From the NCBI GenBank assembly GCA_012184525.1, contig WOFQ01000032.1, positions 62,001 to 126,000 on the forward strand: a stretch of 64,000 nucleotides of DNA. Direction: 5' to 3'. Below are positions 21,297 to 31,877 of this stretch, piece after piece. Position 1 is the first letter of the stretch. Each line of letters opens with the position of its first letter. Both the position numbers and the translations under genes were made by a program. Under the pieces are notes generated by a model. It was not told the DNA's origin. It saw only the letters and a list, made by a program, of their open reading frames with translations, and made no database searches. This DNA is from Xenoacremonium recifei. Taxonomy: Eukaryota; Ascomycota; Sordariomycetes; Hypocreales; Nectriaceae.

Positions 21297-22785
21297 TCAA
21301 AATCCTTCAATCCTCGTTCCAACCTGCTTCTCCTGCGCATACTCGATCAAGTGCATGCCCACCACCAGATCCATCAACCCCAACCCCACGCTCTTGTAAA
21401 TGACAGTGCCGTCCCGCAGCCACCGCACCAAGGCGTCCTCCTTCTTTTTCTTCTCCGTCGTGTCCGACGAGCTGCGCGAGTTCTTGCGAGAGTGGAACGG
21501 GAACTTGCCGGATCCGTTGCTCGGCGTTGGACTACTAGGTCGGCTGCCGTCTTTGCCGTTGCTGCTGGTGTGGAAGACGGTGGACATGCTGGGCGTGCGG
21601 TCGTTGACGTCGAGCTTCTCGAGGTCGGAGGCTACGGAGGCTTGGCTGCTGGCGACGTCGCTACTTTCGGATTCTTCGAGGGCGAGGCGGTGCAGCATGA
21701 CAAGCTCGCCGAGTCTAGACGATGTTAGCTAGGGAAGGAAATAGGGTAGATATGTACATACTCAACCAGTTGGTGAGGGCCGATTCGAGCGGAGATGATC
21801 TCTCCAGACTCCTTCAGAACTCCTTCCAGGGTATCAACTATGATGGCTCCGCCATCCATGGCATGCTTGTGGAAGTGCCGATGAGGCTTCTCATCCCGCT
21901 TCACAGCTTGCTGCAGCAACTCATCCGGCAGCTCGCGCATCTGCGGCGTATAACTGCCTACCGCAACAATCAGCCTCCCCTTCTTCCGGCCCTCATGCGA
22001 CGTCAAGATGGACCCGTCGAACAAATCCACCGTCGACGGCGTGCAGCAGTAAATCACATCCGCATCACGAATATGCTCCTTCTGCAACCGATCATACTCA
22101 TGAAAGGTAGGCGTCAGCAACCCAAACTTGGTATGCGCCCACCCCTCGCGCTCCTTGATCGCCGGCGGGATGAGGGTGAACTTCTTCAGCAGCCCAGCGG
22201 CATTAGCGGAGAAGCTGCGGTTGATGACGTTCACATGCTTGACGGTGCTGCCGCGCATCATAAGCGCCAGCCGCACATGCCAGTAGGCCTGCAGGCCGCT
22301 GCCGAAGACGGTGATGGTGCGCACGTGGTTGCGCCGCGCGAGCAGACATGCCGACGCCAGCGCCGTGCGGAAGGCCGTCAGCGTGCTCGCGTGGATGAGG
22401 CCCAGCGGCGAGCCGTCCGGGTTGAACAGGTTGACGATGCCGGTGGGCGAGATGGGCTTGACGCTGGGGTCCTTGGCGGCGTCAGCGGCCGTGAGAGAGA
22501 TGACTTGGCAAGGCTTGTTAGTGAGGGGGCATGATATGATTTGATGGGGACTCTACCTTTGCAGCCCATGCCGGGCGGGCCGCACGACGGCATGTACAGC
22601 GTGGTCGCCTGGGAGTCATTGTGCAGGGTGGTGATGCGGTGCGGCTGCTGGAACGACTCCTGCGAGTTGGTCGAGAACTCGTGGAGGGCAGAGGCCAGCA
22701 CGTGCCGGAACTCGTCGAGCTCGTCGACGGTGAGGCTCTCGAGGAGCGCATTGACCTGGCTGTCCGAGAGGACGGTGAACGTCAT
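21297..22785 (-). CDS. Ornithine cyclodeaminase / mu-crystallin family protein
   Basis: Three exons on the minus strand, 22785-22557, 22503-21762 and 21714-21297 (introns 53 and 47 bp), encode 462 residues. The frame also opens at 22818, but the ATG at 22785 gives the usual N-terminus (TFTVLSDSQVNALLESL). Visible family features are the substrate-binding first half, then a Rossmann segment TITVFGSGLQAYWHVRLAL with NAD(P) glycine motif and DVIYCCTPS, as in PF02423. Members reduce ketimines or cyclise ornithine to proline; which applies here cannot be told. A Ser/Pro-rich insertion of about 60 residues (around SSDVASSQASVASDL and KFPFHSRKNSRSSSD) interrupts the C-terminal part, as seen in some ascomycete homologues. 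It is convergent with the thiolase gene, 271 bp away. Confidence 0.9.
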
Positions 22786-23646
22786 GCTGGGCCGCGCTCT
22801 TATGCGAGGTGAAGTCAAGTTCGGCGCTGGATAGAGTCAGATCGGGATGGAGGCAGTGATGTAATGGTGGCGGGCGTCGAGATGGTTAGACAATGGGTGT
22901 ATGTTAGCGACAGTCGTCAACATATCTCCACTGCGGCGACCCAAGTTCCATGCCAAGACCCTGACACCCGAGGCCACGGGAAGGATTGAAAGAGGCGGCG
23001 TCATATCAGATTCGCGCCTCTGGGCTCTGATATGCGGCATCTGCGGCGTGGGAGACTTGAAGACCGCCATGCTTCGCCAAGGGTCTATACACAGAATGCG
23101 TGAAGGGTGCCCCCCAACCTTAATTCAACGTGTCTCGCCTGAGCTGTCCCTGGAGATCGTCAACAGGCACATCATCCACTCGGAAGCCGCCGGGCTGTGC
23201 TGCATTTCCTTGCTTTTGCGGGAGGCTCTTCATTGCTGCAGAGTGTCCGTCCCCAGTTTAACCTCTACATTCTACAGTGACATGCTGTCAGACGGTGCGT
23301 GGTATACCAAATAGTACCATATAATGGACTGGTTGAAAGTGCCTTGTTCTAAATAAATGTGCGCATCGTGCAGACACAGACGGAGACGGCGCTGCGCCCC
23401 AATTGTAGAGAAGTGACCCAATTAGGAATAGCGCACTCTGTCCATAAGTCAACGAACGGGGACAAATACACAAGACCAGTAGACCTTACTGTCAGAGGTC
23501 ACTTCTGATTCATTTGCTGATCGGAATAACTAAATTCTTGAAGTACAATAATCCCCGCAGGTGCTGACATTTGCTTCAGCCAACTGCAGCTAATGATTGA
23601 CCGATACCGAGACTAGACTTGAATGGCATCCTGTCACATAGTTTAC
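22786..23646. other. Spacer between cyclodeaminase and receptor genes
   Basis: About 860 bp with the promoter of the cyclodeaminase-family gene at its left and the 3' flank of the receptor gene at its right. No other gene or repeat was recognised. Confidence 0.45.
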
Positions 23647-26600
23647 TTAGACAAGTCTGCTTCTTTTGCTGTCACTCTCATAGCTTGGGCTTCGTTCGCG
23701 TTTTTCTGTCGTTTCCATAGCTTCGGTCTGGTCCACGTCTGATGTTGCCGACGATTCAGAGGTCCCAAGCGATGCTCCCCAGCCGAACAACAGTTGAATA
23801 ATCTCCTGGTCACCGCCCTCTGAAGCGGCTTGGAGAGCATTGCCATATTCGATACCTTGAATATAAATATCTGCTCCCTTTTCGAGCAGGAATTGAACAG
23901 TCTGTATATCGCCTCTACGTGAGGCGGCTTGGAGAGCAGTAGTACCTTCCCGATCTTGAGCATTAATATCTGCTCCCTTTTCGAGCAGGAATTGAACAGT
24001 CTGTATATCGCCTCTACGTGAAGCGGCTTGGAGAGCAGTAGTACCTTCCCGATCTTGAGCATTAATATCTGCTCCCTTTTCGAGCAGGAATTGAACAGTC
24101 TGTATATCGCCTCTACGTGAAGCGGCTTGGAGAGCAGTAGTACCTTTCTGATCTCGAGCGTCTATATCTACTCCCTTCTCAAGTAGCAGTTGAAGGATTT
24201 CCGTATAGCCCCAGGTTGAGGCGATTAGGAGAGCAATAGCAGCTGTGCAATAAGCATTGGCATCTGCTCCCTTCTCCAGTAACATTTTGACAATCTTCAG
24301 GTGGCCATTGTCTAAGGCGATAAGGAGAGCCGTATTCGTTTGGCCGTTACGCTCGCCGCCATAAGCATTAGGATCTGCTCCATTCTCCAATAACCATCTA
24401 ACGATATCTGTATGGCCCTCAGATGAGGCGAAATAGAGAGCATTACCATATCTGCCGCGTTTGCCACATGCATGGCCTTGTAGGAGGCACTGACATTTGT
24501 CGCTTTCAGCATTTATATCTGCGCCCTTCTCCAGTAATATACGAATAATGTCCAGGTGGCCACCCAATGAGGCAGCTTGGAGAGCATTATTATATTCGTG
24601 GCCTTCAGCATCGAAAACTGCTCCCTTCCTCAATATAAGATCAACAGTCTTTCTCAGCCCTCCGAGGCAGGCATAGTAAAGGTATGGCGCCTGACAATCT
24701 GTTCTGTACATGTATCTCCGCTGTTCTTCTTCATACAGTAGAGACCAGACCCTGAATGTAGTCCTGTTCGTCAGGAAGTCCACATTGGATTCGACAATAT
24801 CGTCTGAGTCTTCAGCGGCAGCTGCATGCCGTATCCATAATGTGGCGGCCGTCCTTGCAAAGAAAAATCTTTCAATCAAGCGTATACCCTTTTTTTCTAG
24901 CTCTGGACTGAGGCCTCTCAGATATATGAAACAGATTCGCGTGATAGTAACGGCAGCTTTCTCTTCGAACAGCTTCTGACTTGGACCTGAACGCTCCAAT
25001 AGATATTCCTTGACCGACAAATGAGACAGGTGGAGTTCTTTGACAGACTCCAACTTGAAAGACCAGCGATTCGGGCGCGACTGGCTTACGACAGACACCA
25101 GACTGGGACACAACCTAATGATATCTTCCGCGTCAGGCATCCTGTCAGCGATCTTGAAGTATCCAGACTTCTCATCGGCCCGCACCGCTACCACATCGAC
25201 CGCTTCTTTGAGCGTCAAAGGTCGCTCGACAGAGATGAGAAATTGGAGCAGGCGGTGTGCTTTCTTCTTGGACGCTGCTGGGATTCTTTCCATCATTCGG
25301 TCGTATGTCTTTCCAAGATCCCGTGGCAGATTTTTCAGTGCGGTTTCAATCCCTTCTTGGTCGAAGCAATCCTCGAGGATTTTCAATTGGCATGCCGCCA
25401 GCCTGAACCTAGAAGAATTTAGAGTTCTATCTCTTTTGGCGATTTCAGAATCACTTACATTCCATCCGCCTTGGTTCCCACCTCCTCCAGAATCTTCTCT
25501 TGTATATCTGGACGAGAAGTCCATCTCTCGAAGTCGGATTGGCACAGTTTGCTCTTAATGTACGATCGTATGTCGGTATTGATACCCGATTTTTCAAGCA
25601 ATATGCAGTTTTCCGTTCCGATTAAAGTGTCCATACTCCAAAACTCGGCTTCTGGCCGCCCAGTCAAGATCATCTTCACCTGTTTAGGCTCTAATAGGAA
25701 CAGAAAGTCTTCCAGCGACTTCAGTAACTCGTTCCTGGCGCTGCACTCATCCATTGCATCTAGAACAATGTATACCTTGTCCTGTGCCCTCAGGACTGAC
25801 GATAGAGTGTCTAATAACGCTCTAGTCCCAGGTTGATTCCGGCCGTCCTGGTGAGCTTTAAATAACACGTTGATTTGTGACTTCCCGAGCCTATACAGTT
25901 GAAACAGGAGTGAGCGCGCCATTCCATCCACCGTCTGTTTGCTAGCATCGGTAAAGTCAAAGAAGAAATTAAGAACAGTACCATCGCTCTTGCCCACTAG
26001 ATAATCGATGATTGTCGAGCTGAGAATTGTCTTCCCGGAGCCTGATATTCCGTAGAGCCAGATGTGTTGACGTGATCCACGCTCCCACTCGCGAAAAGGC
26101 ACACTGTCAAGGAACCATTGGCCAGTCCCCTCCTGGCGCAAGTGTCGGGCGTCGTTGAGATTGGACGCTTCTGGAGGATGCAACCACTCCCTGATTTTCT
26201 GATCATGTTGCGCGGATTCCAGGTCTGTCGTTTTCTCGCCGATGTACTCTATACCTTTCTTGACTATGTCTTATTTAGTCATCCAGGCCCAGCATATGGA
26301 AGTTAATGACTAACTGGAATCAAGTTGTTCTTTCATGGGTCGCTCAGCCTCGACCTTGCTGGGTTGAATCTTACCCAGAAGATCCTTTGCATACGCCGCT
26401 GCCATCATCGCTGCAAACCCTTGCCACTCTGAGTTCTTATGTGAGTCCGAATAGTCGCATATTCCACGTATCACCAGACATGGAAAATGGTTCATCAGAC
26501 CGGCTGCCTCCATCTCGAAGCAGAGGACGCCCCTCTCCCGCCCCAGCTTGTCCCGTACTCGAGCATCCTTCATCACCTTGTTTGCACTGGCAATCAATCC

Positions 26601-27311
26601 GTAGTGAATTGCAGGGTTGTCCTCGTATTCGCCTCGTGTGCGTCGGTTCACCAGATCCGCTGGATCATTGCCGCAGCTAGCATTGCATCCCTCGGCCGAA
26701 GACTGGTGCACAAAATCGTACCGGTAAAGTCTATCGCTATTCGAGTGTGGACGGGAACACTGGCTTCGCAATCGGGGCCATTTCTCAAAAATATCCGCAA
26801 CGGCAGTGTTGAGTTGGTGTCCTTTCAACCTGTACTTGGCTTTGAGGCTACTCACTGCTGTCAACAGTAGCTGTGGTGGCTGGTTCAGGGACCCTGTCTG
26901 CTGGAACACCGCATCTTGAATCGCCTTGCCATAATCATATTGCACTACACCACCTTTATCGCGGTCGCGGGAGCTCACCACAATGTCTCCCAGTCGTATG
27001 TCATTTTCTTCGCTTGGAACACCGCCGCCGATGCCGACCATCAGTCCAATGCGGATATTTGGAAAGGTGCGCAACATGTCTCTTGCCACGGCCGCCGCGG
27101 CGTTCGTGCCTGGCTCATCCTGGGGCAAAACAGCAATGACAACATTGTGGTTTCCAATATTTCCCAGAGAGTAAGTGTTGTTGTCGTTAGGGGCGGAGTA
27201 GTCAAGGCCTTCGTGCTCTTCGTCAAAAAAGGCTGTTGCGGCGACGAGTTCGATTTCCAGAGCGCAAATCCAGCCCACAGTATACGACATGATGGGCTGT
27301 GAATCCGACAT
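23647..27311 (-). CDS. NOD-like receptor: nucleoside phosphorylase-NACHT-ankyrin (PNP-NACHT-ANK)
   Basis: Three exons on the minus strand, 27311-26315, 26263-25459 and 25408-23647, with 51- and 50-bp introns that keep phase, encode 1,187 residues. Residues about 8-320 are a PNP_UDP (nucleoside phosphorylase-like) domain (YTVGWICALEIEL, LMVGIGGGVP, CFEMEAAGL, VIRGICDYSDSH). Residues about 360-700 form a NACHT-type STAND ATPase with P-loop GISGSGKT (404-411) and Walker B-like VYIVLDAMDEC. The helical stretch (FRLAACQLKIL onward) leads into about nine ankyrin repeats ending in a basic tail. This architecture is the classic fungal NLR, implicated in non-self recognition and heterokaryon incompatibility. 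The frame is intact end to end, so the gene is probably functional. Three neighbouring ankyrin repeats are nearly identical at DNA level (see repeat entry). Confidence 0.93.
23861..24157 (-). repeat. Three 99-bp ankyrin-coding tandem repeats
   Basis: Units at 23861-23959, 23960-24058 and 24059-24157 encode 33-residue ankyrin repeats (GTTALQAASRRGDIQTVQF...). The second and third are practically identical; the first differs only in about its first 20 bases; the next unit (24158-24256) has already diverged. The identity is at nucleotide level including silent sites. Confidence 0.92.
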
Positions 27312-28302
27312 GATAGATGTTCAAAGAAAGGGATGATGATACATGACGACAGATCTATGTGAAGAGCTGATGCGGATAAAACAGGAAGAGGAAGCTGCAG
27401 CAATTGAACGACGGATGTGAGCTCTTTAAAAGCCGTGAGCGACTCTCACCTCAATCTCTGGTCTGGGGGCTGGGGGCCAAGCCTCGGCGCTTACACCCAA
27501 CAGATGATTGGTGACAGAACTGCATTTATTGCATCAAGTTGCACCAAATGCACAGCCCTTGAAATTATGCCCCGAGCCCTGGCCCTCGTGGTCCCGAAGC
27601 TGGCGAGGCATCTTCGACAAACCGCCTGCTGTAAGTTTCACTGCATTACAGCTGAGGCTGCCCGTCCAATGCTGGTGGGTGAATGGTCAGCCATCGCATA
27701 CGCCTCGCAGTATGCCTCGTTGGGCCCTGCAACGTGGCGTCCTTTCAAAAGCGACAGGTCCCTTGCGTCTCCTTTTGCATGGCCAAGTCTCTCGGGAAGT
27801 TATCGCTACGGGGTAAGCTTGAAGAAATTGAACCGCCTCAAGTTGGAAAAGCAAATAACCAATATCCTTGGCTCTATCAACAGCTAAAAGTGGCCCAGCT
27901 TTCAGCCGCATGAGATGCTTGCCGCTAATCAATCTATTCAGACGAGCCGCCGAGCAGTTGTGATAGGGCCGTGAGGATGACGGAGGACTTCCAAGAGTGG
28001 TAATCCTTCCAACACTTATGCCGAAGTTTTTATTTATGTTATCTTCCAAGACTTCGATAAGCTGTGAGTGTAGACCTAGTCCAAAGGTAACATCGAGTGA
28101 AGACCCATGGCCCTTGCCTCACTTGTTCAGACCGTTACGCGAGAACACCATTGATGTTGACCTCACGATTGTGGGGAAGGCTGTTGGAGAAGTCTACCAC
28201 ACATAGTCGTTTGAGGGGTATCCGCTAGTCCATGTCGAGAACAACCGAGCTGAAACGCTTCATTAACTGTGCATATGGTAAATTCAGGCTCGGAATACTA
28301 AT
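27312..28302. promoter_or_regulatory. Upstream region of the receptor gene
   Basis: It holds the receptor promoter. A + strand frame of 156 codons (27417-27887) lacks recognisable features and overlaps another equally open frame, so I do not call it. Confidence 0.4.
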
Positions 28303-28491
28303 TCAGTTGAGTTGAAGGCCTGCATTAATAAATAGCTTTAGTAGACCTGCGCAATCATATCTTTTGTTAGTCGCGCCTTGTCCTGGGCGTGCGAAATATC
28401 TTGTAAAGCGTGCATACCAGTTAATTACCTTAATAGAGATATCAACAACAGTGAAGACATTAGCGATGACTCTTAAGCCTTTAAAGGCCAT
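28303..28491 (-). pseudogene. Possible N-terminal relic of a second STAND/NLR gene
   Basis: A 62-codon minus-strand frame begins MAFKGLRVIANVFTVVDISI, which resembles the opening helix of fungal STAND-protein N-terminal domains (M-x-x-L-x-V-x-x-x-V-x-x-V-D-[LI]-x-x-K-V). A plausible intron (GTAATT donor at about 28428, CTAAC, GCAG acceptor at about 28346) follows directly after this segment, where such genes often have one, but the joined frame stops after two codons. The surrounding 200 bp are AT-rich with many TpA, consistent with RIP-type decay. It lies 1 kb upstream of the intact receptor in the same orientation. Recognition is weak because the segment is short. Confidence 0.3.
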
Positions 28492-29300
28492 AGCTATTGC
28501 TTTTAAAATGTCCTGCTATCAACAAAGACGGTCACCAAACCCTGAGTCACGACCCCACCAATTCAACGCCCAAAACTCAGTCTCTTTGTGCCCTGTGTCC
28601 TTTAGCCACAGCCTTTGTCAGAGGCCCATCCTCTATGGAGTCTGTTGAGGCGCTGCTGACAGTGGAGGAGCCGCGTATTCCCGTACGTCACGCTGCCACA
28701 GCGAATCGAGCTGCCTGGACGCTTCTGACACAAACCGTTCTCGTATCGCCTTTGACCAGCTACGAAACCGAATATGTAAGATGCACACACGGCTCTAGGC
28801 TTCACAATTCTGCGCTTCATAACGGCCCAATGCCTTGCTGAAATTTCACCTCTTCATATTACATCGCATTCTGTCTCACTTAAACCGTCAGCAGCCCCTC
28901 ATAATCTTTAGCGGTCTCTTGCCCCTGTATTTTCCCGTCGCCACAGGGACCTGCGCCGAAAGTCCCTCCCCGCACCCAATCAGCGGCCCGTATTCGCGTC
29001 CGTCAGCGAACCCCCAGCCCTGTGGCCAGCCGCCTCGATTCGATTGGCAACGACCCTTGGAAAAGGCTACGTGCTTCCTTTCAACGACATCGCCGACGAA
29101 CCACCCTCACATCATCCATCGCATCGCCCGGCGCAACCACCACCGCGACTCCCATCTAGCTATCCTACAGCTTCGAAGCGACGCTCCGATAGATTTTCCC
29201 TCGGCCGCATTGGTTTTCGTGCGCGACGCTCCCCTCGGTCGGAAGACAGCTCCAACCCGAACTATCCAATTTACCAGAAGCTCCGGCGTAAGCTCTCAAG
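28492..29300. promoter_or_regulatory. Promoter and leader of TVP18
   Basis: From about 28850 the sequence becomes C/T-rich and runs to the TVP18 start, as is usual for highly expressed ascomycete genes. Open frames over it are compositional. Confidence 0.4.
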
Positions 29301-30008
29301 ATGACGCTCAAGGAGGAGTTTGAGACCAGAAACTTCAGTACGTCGCAGCGCGGGAGAGTCGCAACTTCTGGGAGCGCTTGCTAACTCTTGTATTAGGCAT
29401 CTACGGACAATGGTAAGCTACACTCGCTCGATTCAACTCGCTGGCAGCTCTGCCTCCAACCGTCTCCGCAAGCTCTCAAAGGGGTTCTCGATTGACCGCA
29501 TCATCCAAATCCACGAACGAAATCGACGACCAGAATAATGCTAACTGCTGCTTCCTCTGCAGGTTTGGCATCTTGTCCATGATCGTCTGTCTGGCTGTCG
29601 GCATCGCCAACATCTTCACCTTCCACCCGGTGACCATCATCTTCTGCGCCCTCGCGCTGTACGTTCCCGCCCGCCCGCCGAAACGACTCTTGCTAATACT
29701 CCTCCAGCGTCTCAGCATTCCTCATCCTCTTCGTCGAAGTGCCCCTGCTGCTCCGCATCTGCCCGACATCGGCCAAGTTCGATGAGCTCATCCGCAAGAT
29801 CTCGACCAACTACCTGCGCGCGGCCGCGTACGCCGTGATGGGCATCGTCCAGCTGCTCAGCACCCTCGGCCCCAAGACCAGCCTGATCGCCGCGGGTGTC
29901 TTCCTCATCCTGACTTCCATCTGCTACCTGCTCGCCGGCATCAAGGGCCAAGCTTTTATCGGCAGCAAGACCCTGGGTGGCGCTGGCGTCGCGCAGATGA
30001 TTGTGTAG
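29301..30008 (+). CDS. TVP18: Golgi membrane protein Tvp18
   Basis: Four exons, 29301-29337, 29397-29412, 29563-29658 and 29708-30008, encode 149 residues, the standard length of Tvp18. The second exon is a 16-base micro-exon; it is needed to spell the conserved NFSIYGQWFGILS. Introns are 59, 150 and 49 bp, all GT-AG. Four membrane helices are visible: about residues 18-37 (GILSMIVCLAVGIANIF), 42-60, 80-98 (AAAYAVMGIVQLLS) and 103-122 (TSLIAAGVFLILTSICYLLA). Tvp18 is an integral membrane protein of late Golgi vesicles found with Tlg2 compartments; its biochemical role is not settled. It is flanked by accessory-type DNA on both sides, the receptor locus on the left and the decayed island on the right. 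Confidence 0.93.
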
Positions 30009-31628
30009 ATGGCATGCCTTCTATCAAAGGACAACGACGATGCGACGAACGACACAGTGACGATACGATGCTGCAAATCCTTTTGAGTGCATAAGCAGTC
30101 AAATTGGCAAGGTCCGTCAAGGAGAGGACGACAAAGAAGAGGAGCACGGCACGAACGGGTGTCTCTGGGCGGATGGAGGAGGCTTTTTATCTCTGAGTTA
30201 GAGCCTGTGTCCGAAAAGCACTGGCTTGCATACCCGGTTGGGGATTCTGGCGTCTGGGACGAGGAACGGCTTATGTCTGTCTTCCACGACTTTCAATAGT
30301 TGCTATCTTGTTTTTTTCTGGTTTTTAGTTCGGGCTGTTCCCGCGGAGGAGCTTTTTTGGTTTCAAGAGTCGATACGCCCAGGGTCGAGGAATTAGATTA
30401 TGAATGAATTGCACCACCAACGGTTCTCATACCAGCTGCCCCTATCGTCGGATCTGCGCCGAAAATAGTAGGAGGAGCAAAGTCTCGCAATTGCGGCGGG
30501 CATGTCCGGTCGCCGGGATGCTCTTCCGGCGATGCTTGCCGGCCCCGTACAGTGTTCGCACCAATTTAGTCTGCACCGGCGGGAGGGGGGCCGGATATCA
30601 TATGACGGGCCTAGAAGGACGGCTAGTTGGCGGGACGGGGCTCGCACGGGGCCTGACCTCGTGATGTGAAAGAATTCTCTATTGTCGTTGTTGATTCATG
30701 CTTGTGGTTTATTGTTGATCAAAAATGGAATAACCCTCGATGCGCTGACTTTGTTAGTGAGTGTTTCCCCCGCGAGTGAATTGATGAGTGTCATTGGGTC
30801 CGAGTAGATGTTCTCGAGTAGGTTCGCGACTTGCAAGTCAACAACACCCCTCAAAGGAGATTAAGCGTCAACGCATTAAGTATGTATTCCCATACCGCGT
30901 TCTCAATCCGAGGGCAATATATGCGTATTCGCTGAAGTGCTTCACACTGGACTGTAACTCGGCCGCATGTTGCAGCTTGGTCGGTCAGTCGTGCCGGCTC
31001 AACCATGTGAAGGCGGAATTGGCAGGGGAATCATGAGAGAAGTCTACAACCATGAAACACTGTTCTGGAGGCTGTCGTACGGACGGGACGCAGTTCCGTT
31101 TCTGTTTCATTGTCTACCGTCTCGCTTCGAGGGGGCGCAAGACTCTCGGTGTCGGCTGTCAGCCAAGTATCTTTCTGATCGCATCGGCATGCGAAGGTTG
31201 AAGCTAGAGAAGATTTGCTCCCAAGACCACTTCTTATATAGAAACAAGTGTAGAAAGTGCAGAGTGTTATGAAGTACAGTCTTTTCGACTTACTCCGCTC
31301 CTTTACGCAGGCCGAAACGACGAATCTGTCCTGTCCATATACTCTTTGCACCCATCTTTGAGAATTGCTTCTTTCTGGCCATGTGCTGGGTCTGTCAACG
31401 AAGGCGATTACAGATACCGATGTGCTGTCCGACTTTTCTTTCGTCCACTAGCGCACTTCAGATGAGATAGCTGGAATATCTGCATGCTAGGCAACGGAGG
31501 ACATCTGTGTCCTGCTTATCATAGGAGCACATAATAAGCAGGGCCAGTCAACGGCTAACTCGTTTCTCGCCTCATGTCGCAACTACAACTTTCTGACCCA
31601 GTAGTGTACTCGGTCTCTACTATAAAAT
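30009..31628. other. Gene-free stretch right of TVP18
   Basis: About 1.6 kb. No frame exceeds 106 codons and none reads like protein. It forms the left margin of the 31-39 kb accessory island. Confidence 0.4.
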
Positions 31629-31877
31629 TTAGTTCAGGTACTTGATCAAGTAATATGACGCCACTGCATCAGCGTCGAAGTCCACTTTAAGTGGAAGGGG
31701 CAAGACTCTATATATAATATCCTTAAATACTTTGTCCTTGCCAGTCTCTTTGAGATGATCATAACAACTTTGACATCGCCCACGAACCGCTCTCGCTCCG
31801 GCAGGCAAATGAGTTTCGCAACCTGGAACGATACATACACGATCCGCGTATTTGTGCCGGTCAGCTTCAATGGCCAT
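31629..31877 (-). CDS. Coding-like fragment with Cys pairs (82 codons)
   Basis: The segment reads like protein and contains CIVPGC followed by CQSCYDHL, a spacing that could bind zinc. Just upstream, an AG at the end of AATACAG would serve as a splice acceptor, after which the frame continues as QYMAIEADRHKYADRVC; before it the frame is closed. It may be the last exon of a spliced gene or the 3' part of a broken one. No family is recognised. Confidence 0.25.
   Translation of the reverse strand: MAIEADRHKYADRVCIVPGCETHLPAGARAVRGRCQSCYDHLKETGKDKVFKDIIYRVLPLPLKVDFDADAVASYYLIKYLN

Noticed and set aside
27417..27887. A 156-codon + strand frame upstream of the receptor
   Set aside because: Two other + frames over the same bases are equally open, composition is not protein-like, and no domain is seen.
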